A stretch of 51,576 nucleotides of DNA from Bradyrhizobium pachyrhizi. Its GTDB lineage: Bacteria; Pseudomonadota; Alphaproteobacteria; Rhizobiales; Xanthobacteraceae. Below the pieces are notes generated by a model, which was given only the letters and a program-made list of their open reading frames with translations, was not told the DNA's origin and searched no databases. Shown here one piece after another: positions 27,672 to 36,191 of the stretch. Every line of letters starts with the position of its first letter. Within the stretch, counting starts at the first letter, position 1. The stretch lies in NCBI RefSeq assembly GCF_001189245.1, contig NZ_LFIQ01000010.1, positions 1 to 51,576 of the forward strand, in the 5' to 3' direction. Made by a program: the position numbers and the translations under genes.

Positions 27672-28838
27672 TTAGGTGCTCTTCATGATTGCTCCCTCAA
27701 TGAGGACGCCGGAGGTCGCGTACTTCCAAAGCGCAACGAGCAACTTGCGCGCCAGCGCCACGATGGTCGATTTCTTCAACCGACCCCGATTGCGCTGGAC
27801 GCGTTCATTGAACCATTGGGTCAGCACTGATTTGGGTTGATGCCGCAGCCACAGCCATGCCATCTGGATCAACGTCGCTCGCAATCTCGGATTGCCTGCT
27901 TTCGAGACGCCTTGCTCTCGATCGATGGACCCGCTCTGCCAGGGCGTCGGCGCCAACCCCGCATAAGCGGCAACCTGGCGACGGTTGTCAAAATGTCGGA
28001 ACAGTCCCTCTGACCATAGGATGGCGGCACACTCGGTGCCGATCCCCTTGAACTGAAGCAGCATCGTGACTGGCGAAGGTGTTGCCGCGGCGGCTTGTAC
28101 TGCGATGAGCGCGTCGCGTTCGGCCTCGACCGCCTTGATCTGTTCGAGTAGAAGTTCAAGTCGATCCAACTCCCGGCGTATTTGGGCTTGCATATGTGCA
28201 GGTAGTGCACGCCCATCACCGGTTCGCAGTTCAGCAAGCCGCTCTCGCCGATCCTGGCGTAGCGACCCGTAGTTCGTAATCCCTTGCGCGAACAAGAGGC
28301 CCTTGATGCGATTGACATGAGCGACGCGCTCAACGATCAGCGCCTTCCGCTCGCGGCAGATCCGCCGCCGATCCTCTTCCTCTGGAGACGGAGGGCGCGC
28401 CATGGTGCACACGCGCGGCTCGCCCCGTTTATAAGCCATCAGCGTTCGCAGCAATGCCTCACCATCAATCCGATCCGTCTTAGCTCGCCTGCTTCGGCGT
28501 GATGCCGCAATCGAAGCTGGGTCCACGACGTGGCTTTCGATTCCTTCCTTCTCAAGGACCCGATGAATCCAGAAGCCGTCAAGACCGGCCTCCTGAATGG
28601 TGATCATCGGATAGGTGTGCCCGGTCTTGATACGGCTTTTCTCGCCAAGCTTCGAAAACAGCGCGAACAGTCCGGGCACGTCCCCGGCCAGGACAGAATG
28701 CTTTGACATCTTCTCACTTCTCCCCGGCGACAACGATGTGATCAACCAGGTTGAGCGACTGAGTTCCAGTGACACGAAAATCGCACCAAGATTGGTGCGG
28801 ATCACGGTCGGTTGTGAGGATTGTGCGGCTGTATGCAT
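27672..28838 (-). CDS. IS110-family DEDD recombinase (transposase)
   Basis: 388 residues from ATG 28838; the in-frame extension to 28949 crosses the element boundary into IS5 sequence and is not used. The N-terminal RuvC-like DEDD domain starts FVSLELSRSTWL, with Glu in place of the usual Asp of DVS, and includes KTDRIDGEALLRTL. The C-terminal Tnp domain carries LLQFKGIGTECAAILWSEG and GSIDREQGVSKAGNPRLR, the conserved region with the catalytic serine of IS110/IS1111 enzymes. The gene looks intact. These recombinases insert without a DDE mechanism and are guided by an element-encoded RNA. Confidence 0.9.
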   Translation of the reverse strand: MHTAAQSSQPTVIRTNLGAIFVSLELSRSTWLITSLSPGRSEKMSKHSVLAGDVPGLFALFSKLGEKSRIKTGHTYPMITIQEAGLDGFWIHRVLEKEGIESHVVDPASIAASRRSRRAKTDRIDGEALLRTLMAYKRGEPRVCTMARPPSPEEEDRRRICRERKALIVERVAHVNRIKGLLFAQGITNYGSLRQDRRERLAELRTGDGRALPAHMQAQIRRELDRLELLLEQIKAVEAERDALIAVQAAAATPSPVTMLLQFKGIGTECAAILWSEGLFRHFDNRRQVAAYAGLAPTPWQSGSIDREQGVSKAGNPRLRATLIQMAWLWLRHQPKSVLTQWFNERVQRNRGRLKKSTIVALARKLLVALWKYATSGVLIEGAIMKST

Positions 28839-29094
28839 GGTCACCTTCAGGATGATTGTTTGGGCAACCGCATTCTGCAAAAATGCCGGCTGCCATCCAC
28901 CCATGGGATCTATTACCAATACTTCTGCGGCGAATTGAGCTTCTGCCACCGTCTGCCGTTCGATCGATCGTCGATGACGCGCTGGCGGCAGCGGCTCGGC
29001 GAGGAACAGCTCGTCGCGTTGATCCAGGAAAGTCTTTCAGTGGCGCACAAGACCGGCGCTATCGGTCCCAAGGATCTGGAACGGGTGGTCGTCG

Positions 29095-30984
29095 GTCGAG
29101 TAGCCCCGGGGATTTGCACCCCGAGGCTCTCACGAAACCGGACGTGAACCTCTCGATTCATCCGGCTTCTATCTTCCAGCCGCAGGTCGAATGCCGACCC
29201 GCCACAAATAGAGTAGGTTCGGATCGCGCTGTGCAAGCCGTCCCAACCAATATACTGAGGCGACTTTCCGGCCTTTCAACCGCTTGTATTTCCGCCTCGT
29301 CCAACGGGCGAGCGCGTCGTTGACGTGACGAAGGACGTTGACACATTCCGTCCGGTAAAACCGTCCGTAATAGTTCAGCCATCCTTGCACGACAGGATCA
29401 ATCAGCTTGGCGAGTTCTTTAAGACTCCAGTGGTTTCGCGTCGAACTCAGTCGCCATGAGCGAATGGTTTGTCGGATTCCTTTGGCAGCCTTGTTGCTGA
29501 TTGCCGGGAGGAAGTTGAGGAACTTCTCGCCCTTTCGATCGCGAGCGCTGCGCGGCTGGAAGGTGTAGCCAAGGAAGTCGAACGAGATGTGTTCGCATTC
29601 CTTTCTCCGTTTGTTATCCTTGCAGTAGACGATCCGGGTTTTCTCCGGGTGGAGCTCCAGACCACATTCCGCAAGACGTTTTCGGATCGCCTCCATCACG
29701 GTTCGAGCCTCGCTTTCAGTTCTGCAATGGACTATTGCATCGTCAGCGTATCTTTCGAAACACAAACAAGGGAAGGTCCGCTGCATCCAGCGATCGAATG
29801 CATAGTGCAGAACCAAATTTGCGAGCAGCGGAGAAACCACTGAACCCTGAGGGGTTCCGCGTGTTCTCTCCACTAGGAATCCGTCTTCTCTCTCCACGGG
29901 AGCTTGCAGCCACCGCTTTACGTAGAGACGAACCCAACTCAGTTCCGTGTGATGGGCGACAGCCTTTTCGATCAGGTGCCAAGGAATCGAGTCGAAGAAC
30001 GACTTGATATCAAGGTCTATAACCCAGTCGAATTTCCAGCAACGTTTTCGCGCTGTCCCTACTGCGTCAAGCGCCGAGCGGCCGGGCCGATAGCCGTAGG
30101 AGTCTGGATGGAATATACGTTCCATCGTCGGCTCTATAACCATCTTTGCAACCGTCTGAGCCACGCGGTCAGCTATAGAGGGAATTCCTAACGGACGTTT
30201 CCCTCCATTCGCCTTGGGAATTTCCACGAGACGGACAGGAGGCGGAAAGTATGTCCCCGACGACATCCGATTCCAGACCTTGTAGAGGTTTCTCTTCAAG
30301 TCCTTTTCGAACATCTCGATGGAGACCCCATCCACACCCGCCGCCCCGCGGTTCGCTCTCACCTGTTTCCAAGCTTCCCAAACGAGATGTTTGGGTATCT
30401 GATACGACTTTGCCTCAGTCATCGGCTCCTCCCGTTTCCGGTTGGCCTGTGACTTTGGCTGGAAGATCGGGTCCCTTCGCTCCGCCCGTATTACCGGGCC
30501 TCATCACTAATACGAACCCGTCCGCCCCTGCGTCGCGCTTTGGTACTCTGCCCTCGGCGGGTCCGCCGCCTTTGGGGTCTCCCTTGGCATCGTGACGCAG
30601 GTTCCCATGTTCCACGCAAGAGCCTGCCATCGGGATCACGCCGCCTCTACACCGGTTGCCGCCCGGCCAATAGACAGGCTCTCGCCGCGCTTGATCGCAG
30701 GAGGTAGTATCGCCCCTGCTTTCGACAACACTTGAACTGTACTTTCGATGCGTCATCAGCGGTTTACTTGCGTTCGTCTTCCCGTAGCTCACCTGACGGG
30801 CTGATCGCCCGCCTTTTCCAGCAACGCTCACCACCTCAGCCATTGAGCTAAAGCAGCTTGTGGCGGTTTGGACTCTGATCCTGCAATCCGAGTCCGAGGG
30901 GCCTGCCCTCATCTCTTGCGCAGCAAGGCTGCTCTGAAGATGGTCTACATACTCAACCTCCTTCTTCGCGCCGTCATGGCGCAC
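29095..30984 (-). mobile_element. group II intron inserted antisense in the IS5 transposase
   Basis: Read on the minus strand, the intron begins GTGCGCC at 30984, matching the group II 5' consensus GUGYG, and ends CTACTCGAC at 29095, with an AC end. Just inside the 3' end is a domain V-like hairpin: GAGCCGGATGAATCGAGAGG, then CCGGTTTCGTGAGAG, followed by a domain VI-like stem. Removing 29095-30984 restores the transposase frame exactly (VVV then DTT). It is 1890 bases long and encodes its own reverse transcriptase. It lies antisense to the transposase, so splicing would not rescue transposase mRNA. Confidence 0.9.
29169..30422 (-). CDS. group II intron reverse transcriptase/maturase
   Basis: 417 residues, ATG 30422 with a GGGAGGAG ribosome-binding site. 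RT blocks are complete: IPKANGGKRPLGIPSIADRV, FHPDSYGYRPGRSALDAV, VIDLDIKSFFDSIPW, RGTPQGSVVSPLLANL, and the catalytic box YADDAIVHC. The maturase (X) domain follows (LKELAKLIDPVVQGWLNYYG). No HNH endonuclease domain is present after it, so the intron belongs to the endonuclease-less type that primes reverse transcription from the replication fork, as known for RmInt1. The protein aids splicing and retrohoming of the surrounding intron. The gene appears intact. Confidence 0.95.
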   Translation of the reverse strand: MTEAKSYQIPKHLVWEAWKQVRANRGAAGVDGVSIEMFEKDLKRNLYKVWNRMSSGTYFPPPVRLVEIPKANGGKRPLGIPSIADRVAQTVAKMVIEPTMERIFHPDSYGYRPGRSALDAVGTARKRCWKFDWVIDLDIKSFFDSIPWHLIEKAVAHHTELSWVRLYVKRWLQAPVEREDGFLVERTRGTPQGSVVSPLLANLVLHYAFDRWMQRTFPCLCFERYADDAIVHCRTESEARTVMEAIRKRLAECGLELHPEKTRIVYCKDNKRRKECEHISFDFLGYTFQPRSARDRKGEKFLNFLPAISNKAAKGIRQTIRSWRLSSTRNHWSLKELAKLIDPVVQGWLNYYGRFYRTECVNVLRHVNDALARWTRRKYKRLKGRKVASVYWLGRLAQRDPNLLYLWRVGIRPAAGR

Positions 30985-31965
30985 ATACCACAGTGCAGCC
31001 CAAGGCAGTTGCACATCCGACCGACGCGCGGCTGCTGCATCGAGCAATCATCAAGCTGGTCGGGCTCGCCAAGCGCAACCGTGTGCCGCTGCGCCAGAGC
31101 TATCTGCGCCTGGCCAAGCGCGCCGCCATCATGACCGGCCGCTATACCCACGCCCACCAGTTCAAACGCGCCCGGCGGCAGCTCAAGTTCCTGCGGCACG
31201 GCTTGGCCGGATCATCCGTGACATCCGCCGCAAGATTGATGGCGATACGGTGCTGGAAGCTCGCTTCGGCCCGTTGCTCGGTTTAGCGCAGCAGGTGCGC
31301 AGCCAGGATCAGCATCAGCGCGGTCCGAAGGTCTATGCGTTACATGCTCCGGAGGTCGAGTGCATCGGCAAGGGTAAGGCCCGCGCGCCCTACGAGTTCG
31401 GCTGCAAGGTCAGTATCGCCACTCCCGTGACGTCTCCGAAGGGCGGCCAGTTCGTGCTTCACGCCAAGGCCCTGCACGGCAATCCCTTCGATGGGCACAC
31501 GCTCGGCCCCGTGATCGCCGACATGGAGAAGCTCACCGGCGTGGAGGCTCGCCGTATCCACGTCGACAAAGGGTATCGCGGTCACAATCACCCGCATCGG
31601 TTCAGGGTCTGGATCTCGGGTCAGGTCCGCCGCGTCACGGCTTCCATCCGTCGCCAGATGAAGCGTCGCGCGGCTGTCGAGCCCGTCATCGGCCACGTCA
31701 AGGCCGAGCACCGCATGGACCGAAATTATCTCAAGGGACGCCTCGGCGACCGCATCAACGCTGTTCTCGCCGCAGCCGGCTACAACTTCGGCCTGCTGCT
31801 GCGATGGTTCGCTGAGCTCTTGCGTGCCATCATCCGAGCCTTCCTCGAGACCGTCCCGGCTCGAAACATCGCTTGAGCCGGCCGCCGCGCCAGTTCTTCA
31901 CGAACGACTAGGAAGTTTCCGTGACGCTACGATCACGCTTTTTCGCTCTGAATCAGATCGGTCTC

Positions 31966-32733
31966 TTACACCACACCGACGCTCGACACATAGTGCCGCG
32001 CCCGCCTGATGCTTGCCAGCGAACCCGGCCCTTTGCCCGTCGCCTTCATCGTCCAACCGGGCAATCGAACAGCAAGGACGAACTCAGGACTGGATGAAGT
32101 TTTGGGTAAGGTCACAATTTGTCTATCTTCGCCACGCCAGGCGCAACGAACTACTTCAACCACACACCGATGATTGTACCGAGGGCGCCGAAAAGCCCAT
32201 TTTTCTTGATCGGCATTGTATCTCTTCGAGAGGATGATGATCAGGCTAACAGTAAGAACGATGATGCTAATGAAAGACTTCATCAATTGCTGCGCAAACT
32301 CGTACCAAGGCCTAAACTCGTCTAGGACGGATTTTGCATTCTGATTCTGGTTCGAGAGACCTTTCAAATGGGCGAGCGTCTCATCTAGTTCTGCCCGTAC
32401 CTTTGGATCCTCCACTTTCACAACCTGTTGGACGTTCTGGGTGGTCGTTTTGACAACAAGGGGGCAAACGGGCGGAAGCTTGATGCCTCCGAAATTGATG
32501 TTGGGTGACCTGCATTCGGTTGTCACGGTCTGCGTCGGAACGGCCACAGTTTTCGTTTGCTCGACCGTTAGGTTCTTCTGCAGCTCCTGTAATCGCGTTT
32601 CGTAGTCTGCCCGTATCTGAGCGATTTTTTCGCTGTCCGCCTGAAGCTGGTCCAAAGCTCGAGTATAGAAATAGGATAGCTCGCCGATTGCCAGGACGAA
32701 CAAAAGGGTTCCCCAAAAGAGTACTTTCGCCAT
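31966..32733 (-). CDS. two-TM coiled-coil membrane protein, C-terminus frameshifted
   Basis: ATG 32733 has a strong GGGGGAG ribosome-binding site. The N-terminal TM segment (about residues 4-24) is followed by a coiled coil (QLQADSEKIAQIRADYETRL), a Pro- and Cys-containing linker, a second helical stretch and a TM segment near residues 150-170 (SFISIIVLTVSLIIIL). Downstream the annotated frame turns into Arg-rich, low-quality sequence, but the adjacent frame reads KWAFGALGTIIGVWLK and stops at 32151, a far more natural membrane C-terminus. One extra base in the four-base run at 32191-32194 explains this. The intended protein has about 194 residues. The IS5 composite ends just downstream. Family unknown. 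Confidence 0.6.
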   Translation of the reverse strand: MAKVLFWGTLLFVLAIGELSYFYTRALDQLQADSEKIAQIRADYETRLQELQKNLTVEQTKTVAVPTQTVTTECRSPNINFGGIKLPPVCPLVVKTTTQNVQQVVKVEDPKVRAELDETLAHLKGLSNQNQNAKSVLDEFRPWYEFAQQLMKSFISIIVLTVSLIIILSKRYNADQEKWAFRRPRYNHRCVVEVVRCAWRGEDRQIVTLPKTSSSPEFVLAVRLPGWTMKATGKGPGSLASIRRARHYVSSVGVV

Positions 32734-33102
32734 TGGTGTGCTCCCCCAATAAAAATCAAGTCAGCTAGAAGCCCGCACAACGAAAAGACGCGTCTGAAAT
32801 CACATGTCATTGCTTGTCGTTGTTGGCTCCGACAAACCGCATCGGCGTTTGACTTATCGCGTCCGTTGACTGTGCTGCGATATTGGTCGGTCTCGGAGTA
32901 TCAGTGGCATCGAGTACACTACGAGGAAGAGTTGATCCCAGGACCAAACGATCAGCGTCTGTCCGCAATAAAATGGTAGGATCGCTTCGCTAATGCTACC
33001 GATCAACGGCTTGCCAAACTGCGCCTTAGCGGGCGAATATGTCCGGACCATGAGCTCGCTCGGTTTGTGAACGCCTGTTGCAGTCCGATCACGCGGCGCG
33101 AC
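32734..33102. other. intergenic interval, nothing recognised
   Basis: About 370 bases between two minus-strand genes. One short minus-strand frame (32854-33051) has no ribosome-binding site or family. No clear hairpin is seen. It may carry the promoter of the two-TM gene. Confidence 0.35.
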
Positions 33103-33363
33103 TCAAGCGTTGCGGATTTCGGGTGGCACCTCATTGGCACTTACCTCGTGGCAGTTGCCGTAGGTGCAGTCTGATCGGAGTGAGCATTCCAGCCACGACC
33201 CATCAGATTGCTTGAGCCATTTGAGCGGCGGTTTGTTACAACGCGCAACTCGGTCAACCAGAACATTCGTTGCTGGGTCATCCGACAGAGAGTCGGAGAC
33301 GGATTCCGCGCTGGTTATTCTTGCTGTCTTGACAGCGCGCTGCTTTCTCGTTTTTTTGGCCAT
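33103..33363 (-). CDS. small cysteine-containing hypothetical protein
   Basis: 86 residues, ATG 33363 with an excellent GGAGGG ribosome-binding site seven bases upstream, which makes it a real gene despite its size. The N-terminus is basic (MAKKTRKQRAVKTARI). The C-terminal half is compact, with four Cys residues (ARCNKPP, LECSLRSDC, NCHE) that could bind metal or form disulphides, and a central KWLKQSDGSWLEC. No membrane segment is present. It lies 35 bases downstream of the lipoprotein gene on the same strand, probably co-transcribed. I do not recognise the family. Confidence 0.65.
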   Translation of the reverse strand: MAKKTRKQRAVKTARITSAESVSDSLSDDPATNVLVDRVARCNKPPLKWLKQSDGSWLECSLRSDCTYGNCHEVSANEVPPEIRNA

Positions 33364-33398
33364 TATTACCCTCCAATCAAAGATCTACGTTAGACATT

Positions 33399-34220
33399 CT
33401 ATTGACCCAGGGCACTTTTGAAGCCGGTTGTAATGCCGCTGGTCAACTGCGAAGCAATGTGCGTGCTTTCGCCGATTGGGATGAGAAAATTTCCGCTCTG
33501 TGTCTTGTCGAGCGGCGCAAAGGTCACCACGAGGTCATGCTTGCGATTGCGCAAAGCCGACAACAAGTTGCCGCTCTGATTGAACGTCGCTCTTACGAGC
33601 TTCCATGCAGGAGTAATGCTTCCGCTAGTATCGATTTCGAACGTTACTTGGTGCGAAAGCACATTTTGCTTCGCGACGCTTGTGATTTGCCCTGTCGCGA
33701 CCCCGTTGACCATTGCGTCCAGCCATTCTGCCAGTTTCAAGTCACTCTGAATCAGTAATGAGTCCGTCGGCGCCGTGGTGTCACGCTCACATCTTCCGTT
33801 TGGTCCCAGATAGAGCTCGCTCACCTTGTAATAGAAATTTACTTTATCCACGCGAGTTGCGTCTGCCGATCCATTGAATGCACCGCTCAAACTGAAGATC
33901 GACGAAGGTGGTGACGGAGGGAGCCAAACGGCTGTCGGATTAGCGGTCGACTTCTCTTCAAGTTGAATAGTGAGGGCGACCTGAGCCCCCCACTTGCGCA
34001 AGAAGAGCGCATCAGACGAACCGGCTCTGGCGTTGAGAACGTTGGTGACTGCATCCTCAAGTTCGCAATGAACGCTACGAACGATCGCCTGCACCAAAGC
34101 ATTGTTGGAGGCGTATGACCCGCCGTTAGGAAAATCGCGGATCTCTGGAACGCGCAACCCGCATCCGGCAAGCACACAACCAGCGAAAAGTGCAATCAAA
34201 TTGACGCCCGGCCTCAACAT
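33399..34220 (-). CDS. putative lipoprotein of unknown function
   Basis: 273 residues, ATG 34220. The N-terminus MLRPGVNLIALFAGCVLAGCG is a type II (lipoprotein) signal with lipobox LAGC, so the protein should be lipid-anchored, probably in the outer membrane with Arg+2-free sorting. The mature part is rich in Thr, Ser and beta-prone segments (VTFEIDTSGSITPAWKLV, LVVTFAPLD) and ends HIASQLTSGITTGFKSALGQ. No catalytic motif is seen. It is upstream of the 86-residue gene and the two-TM gene in the same direction, together suggesting a small envelope-associated operon. Confidence 0.7.
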   Translation of the reverse strand: MLRPGVNLIALFAGCVLAGCGLRVPEIRDFPNGGSYASNNALVQAIVRSVHCELEDAVTNVLNARAGSSDALFLRKWGAQVALTIQLEEKSTANPTAVWLPPSPPSSIFSLSGAFNGSADATRVDKVNFYYKVSELYLGPNGRCERDTTAPTDSLLIQSDLKLAEWLDAMVNGVATGQITSVAKQNVLSHQVTFEIDTSGSITPAWKLVRATFNQSGNLLSALRNRKHDLVVTFAPLDKTQSGNFLIPIGESTHIASQLTSGITTGFKSALGQ

Positions 34221-34786
34221 GCCAAACCCCCGAGCTTGAAATTTACAGTGTGCAGGCTTCTGGAGGGCCGAGGACCACTCCGGTCAATCCTGACCAAAAA
34301 TTCTGGTTGTTAAGGAATGCTTTTCTATCTGAGCGCGCAACCAGCAAACGTTGTCTTATTGGATTTCATGAACCGGCTGCTGCGTCTCCGCCACAGCACT
34401 GCACGTTTCGTACAATGCTGCATGTCGAAATGTTCGGGGCGGGTTTGGTCGGACAGTCTTTCGCGGATTTCGTTGACGGGCGCGACGTACCTGGCGCCAG
34501 AAACGCCATCACGGCGTGCGGGCTGCTGCCTTTTCTCTGAGGGGACATACAGAGCGCACCGAGCGTCGCTTTAATGCTCGAATTCTTCGGCCGAGCGCGA
34601 TTATTGAAGGATTTCACCAGCACTGCTGAGCGAACATCTGACCCGATCTGGAGATCTTTCGCCGATTGGCCAGTGCACGGCCCATACACCGACCCGTCGA
34701 GTTACCTCCTCCCCTCAAAAGTAGGGCTTTGATTGTTCTCGAAACCTGCGATTGTACATCATGAAACAAGCTGCCAAGGGGGTAAG
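34221..34786. other. divergent intergenic interval
   Basis: About 570 bases between the minus-strand lipoprotein gene and the plus-strand exported peptide gene. Short frames in several phases look like noise. It should contain two divergent promoters. No repeat or RNA motif was recognised. Confidence 0.35.
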
Positions 34787-35032
34787 ATGATTCGATTGAT
34801 TATCGGCGTGGGGCTGATGGTTGGGTTGGCCGGCACCTCGCAAGCTCAATACCTGGGGACCGGCTCAAATCCCAACAGCCACGGCATATCAGGTTACACT
34901 CGCAGCAACGGCACTTATGTGCAGCCCTACACCGCGACGAACCCGAATAGCACCCAGCGCGACAACTACGGCACTCGCGGCAATTACAATCCCAATAATG
35001 GGACATTCGGTACCCGGACGCCGCGGTACTGA
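34787..35032 (+). CDS. small exported Asn/Gly/Thr-rich protein
   Basis: 81 residues from ATG 34787, with a GGGGG ribosome-binding site five bases upstream; an in-frame start at 34733 would put 18 residues before the signal peptide. The signal MIRLIIGVGLMVGLAGTSQA is followed by a low-complexity mature peptide of about 60 residues with repeated GTG/NPNS and YGTRGNYNPN-type units, lacking Cys. Such short exported proteins are common in rhizobia and of unknown function. The SANT-like gene starts 12 bases downstream. Confidence 0.7.
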   Translation: MIRLIIGVGLMVGLAGTSQAQYLGTGSNPNSHGISGYTRSNGTYVQPYTATNPNSTQRDNYGTRGNYNPNNGTFGTRTPRY

Positions 35033-35043
35033 GGGGCGTTTCA

Positions 35044-35250
35044 ATGGCAAAATCAACGCGCAATACGGGCAAGCCCTGGACCTCTCAGGATGTGACGCAA
35101 CTCAAGCAACTCGCAAAGAAGAATACCCCAACTCGCGTCATTGGGCTGAAACTTGGGCGAACCGCCGACGCAGTTCAAAATAAAGCATCGTCCGAGGGCG
35201 TATCGCTCAGTCCGACAAATCAAAGCCCATACAACCGCCGCAAGGATTGA
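35044..35250 (+). CDS. small SANT/Myb-like DNA-binding protein
   Basis: 68 residues, ATG 35044. The core KPWTSQDVTQLKQLAKKNTP then RVIGLKLGRTADAVQNKA has the W-(S/T)-x-x-(D/E)-x-x-x-L start and the recognition-helix pattern of SANT/Myb-type helix-turn-helix domains found in many short rhizobial proteins. It is basic overall and has no other domain. It probably binds DNA as a small accessory regulator; targets are unknown. It lies between an exported peptide and a two-TM protein gene. Confidence 0.7.
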   Translation: MAKSTRNTGKPWTSQDVTQLKQLAKKNTPTRVIGLKLGRTADAVQNKASSEGVSLSPTNQSPYNRRKD

Positions 35251-35340
35251 GGTCACCCCAAGTACCAACGTTGTCCACCACCCTGGTCGAAAAGAGATCG
35301 AGGTGAGGAAGGGCGACGTTGAGTTGGGGATAGCCGAGAC

Positions 35341-35850
35341 ATGGAGATGCAGCGCCTCTATTGGCAAGAAATGATAACTCTCAAGCGCGATGCTCGCTAT
35401 GTTGATCTTTGCCTCGCTCGCACTGAAACGATCGACCGATGTATCAAGGGAGCACTTGCGATTGCGGCAAGCTCATCCATTGGAAGTTGGATCATTTTCA
35501 AGGAGTATTCGTTTCTCTGGGCCACCATCGTTGCTGCCTCCCAGGTCTTGCAGGTGGTCAAGGAGTATCTGCCCTACAAGAACCGTTTGCGAGCGCTGAC
35601 AGGCCTCTCCCAGGATCTGAATTCAATCAGTCTCGCAGCTGAGAACAGCTGGTTTCGGGTGAGTTCGGGCAGCTTATATGACGAGGATATCCACGAGCTA
35701 CGGTTCGACTTGAAGCAGCGCAAGCTCGCGGCCGTGCAGAAGGCCTTTCCGGCCGCCGGCTTGCCGAACAATAAGAGGTTCGAAAAGCGAGCCGATGAAG
35801 AGGTCCAGGACTATTTTTCGATCTACCTAAGTCAAGGTAAGGAGGCCTAG
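35341..35850 (+). CDS. SLATT-like two-TM protein
   Basis: 169 residues. After an N-terminal helix come two adjacent hydrophobic segments (ALAIAASSSIGSWIIF and YSFLWATIVAASQVLQVV), then a long charged cytoplasmic helical region. That layout resembles SLATT-domain proteins, predicted pore-forming effectors in nucleotide-activated conflict systems; the match is topological, not by a fixed motif. ATG 35341 or 35371 (MITLKRDARY) could be the start. A strong GGAGG just before its stop serves the next small gene, so the two form a pair. An ordinary small membrane protein is the alternative. Confidence 0.55.
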   Translation: MEMQRLYWQEMITLKRDARYVDLCLARTETIDRCIKGALAIAASSSIGSWIIFKEYSFLWATIVAASQVLQVVKEYLPYKNRLRALTGLSQDLNSISLAAENSWFRVSSGSLYDEDIHELRFDLKQRKLAAVQKAFPAAGLPNNKRFEKRADEEVQDYFSIYLSQGKEA

Positions 35851-35855
35851 AGACA

Positions 35856-36020
35856 ATGAGCGACAAGAAGATCAATGTTCCCCAAGGAGGACATAGGGTT
35901 ATTGGCGACCACAAGGGAGCCGTCTTGCCAACCAAGCCAGCGAAGGCACCGATGCCACCTGTGCAACCGACACGAGGCAGTCGCCCCGAAGCCCCTGCCA
36001 GGCCATCAAAGCCGAAATAG
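35856..36020 (+). CDS. 54-residue proline-rich partner of the SLATT-like protein
   Basis: ATG 35856, with a strong AAGGAGG ribosome-binding site spanning the end of the preceding gene. The product begins MSDKKINVPQGGHRVIGDHK and continues as a Pro/Ala/Lys-rich tail (PTKPAKAPMPP) ending in PSKPK. There is no hydrophobic segment, so it is soluble and probably disordered. The strong ribosome-binding site and five-base spacing argue that it is translated with the two-TM protein. Function unknown; it could bind or regulate its neighbour. Confidence 0.6.
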   Translation: MSDKKINVPQGGHRVIGDHKGAVLPTKPAKAPMPPVQPTRGSRPEAPARPSKPK

Positions 36021-36191
36021 CAAGGGAGGAGAAGCACAGAGGTCTGGCCCTTTGACGCAATATGCCCGCCAGCGATGGTCTTCAGGTCGACCGGCGGGCA
36101 ACGCTTCTCGCTAGAAGATAAGCACTACTGGCTTCCAGGCTCTCGTCATTTTGTAGGCGGCACGTTGCGCGCCAGATTAACGACTTCCTCG

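Larger units (their letters stand above)
27209..28910 (-). mobile_element. IS110-family insertion sequence inside the IS5 transposase
   Basis: About 1.7 kb separating codons for ENP and YYQ of the IS5 transposase, with a shared CT at the junction (27208-27209 and 28910-28911), which fits IS110-type site-specific insertion without a longer duplication or terminal inverted repeats. It carries one recombinase gene on the minus strand, only about 70 bases from its upstream end, and about 460 noncoding bases downstream of the gene. Such a downstream noncoding end is where the IS1111 subgroup encodes its guide (bridge or seek) RNA. Confidence 0.75.
26951..31876 (+). pseudogene. IS5-family transposase, broken into three pieces plus a frameshift
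   Basis: Piece 1 (26951-27209) begins MSKPRDDRQKDLLLPALDQ and ends at ENP. Piece 2 (28911-29094) gives YYQYFCGELSFCHRLPFD to LERVVV. Piece 3 (30985-31876) begins with DTT, the first catalytic Asp in DTTVQPKA, and continues to HVDKGYRGH (second Asp region) and EPVIGHVKAEHRMDRNYL (Glu region), so the DDE core is complete once spliced. The codons join exactly: t plus at across the IS110 site and g plus at across the intron site. A one-base frameshift around 31197-31204 separates FLRHG from the expected RLGRIIRDIRRKIDG in another frame. Rejoined length is about 444 codons. Confidence 0.85.
26776..31914 (+). mobile_element. IS5-family element interrupted by an IS110 element and a group II intron
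   Basis: The outer element runs from 26782 to 31908. Its ends are matching inverted repeats: GTCGTCCGTGAAGAA at the left (26782-26796) and, reverse-complemented, GTCGTTCGTGAAGAA at the right (31894-31908), 14 of 15 identical. Both sides are flanked by TAGGAA (26776-26781 and 31909-31914), a likely target duplication. Removing the two inner elements leaves about 1.5 kb with one transposase gene. Order of events by nesting: IS5 inserted first; the IS110-type element and the group II intron later entered its transposase gene at separate sites. The copy is also frameshifted near 31200, so it cannot move by itself. Confidence 0.85.
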
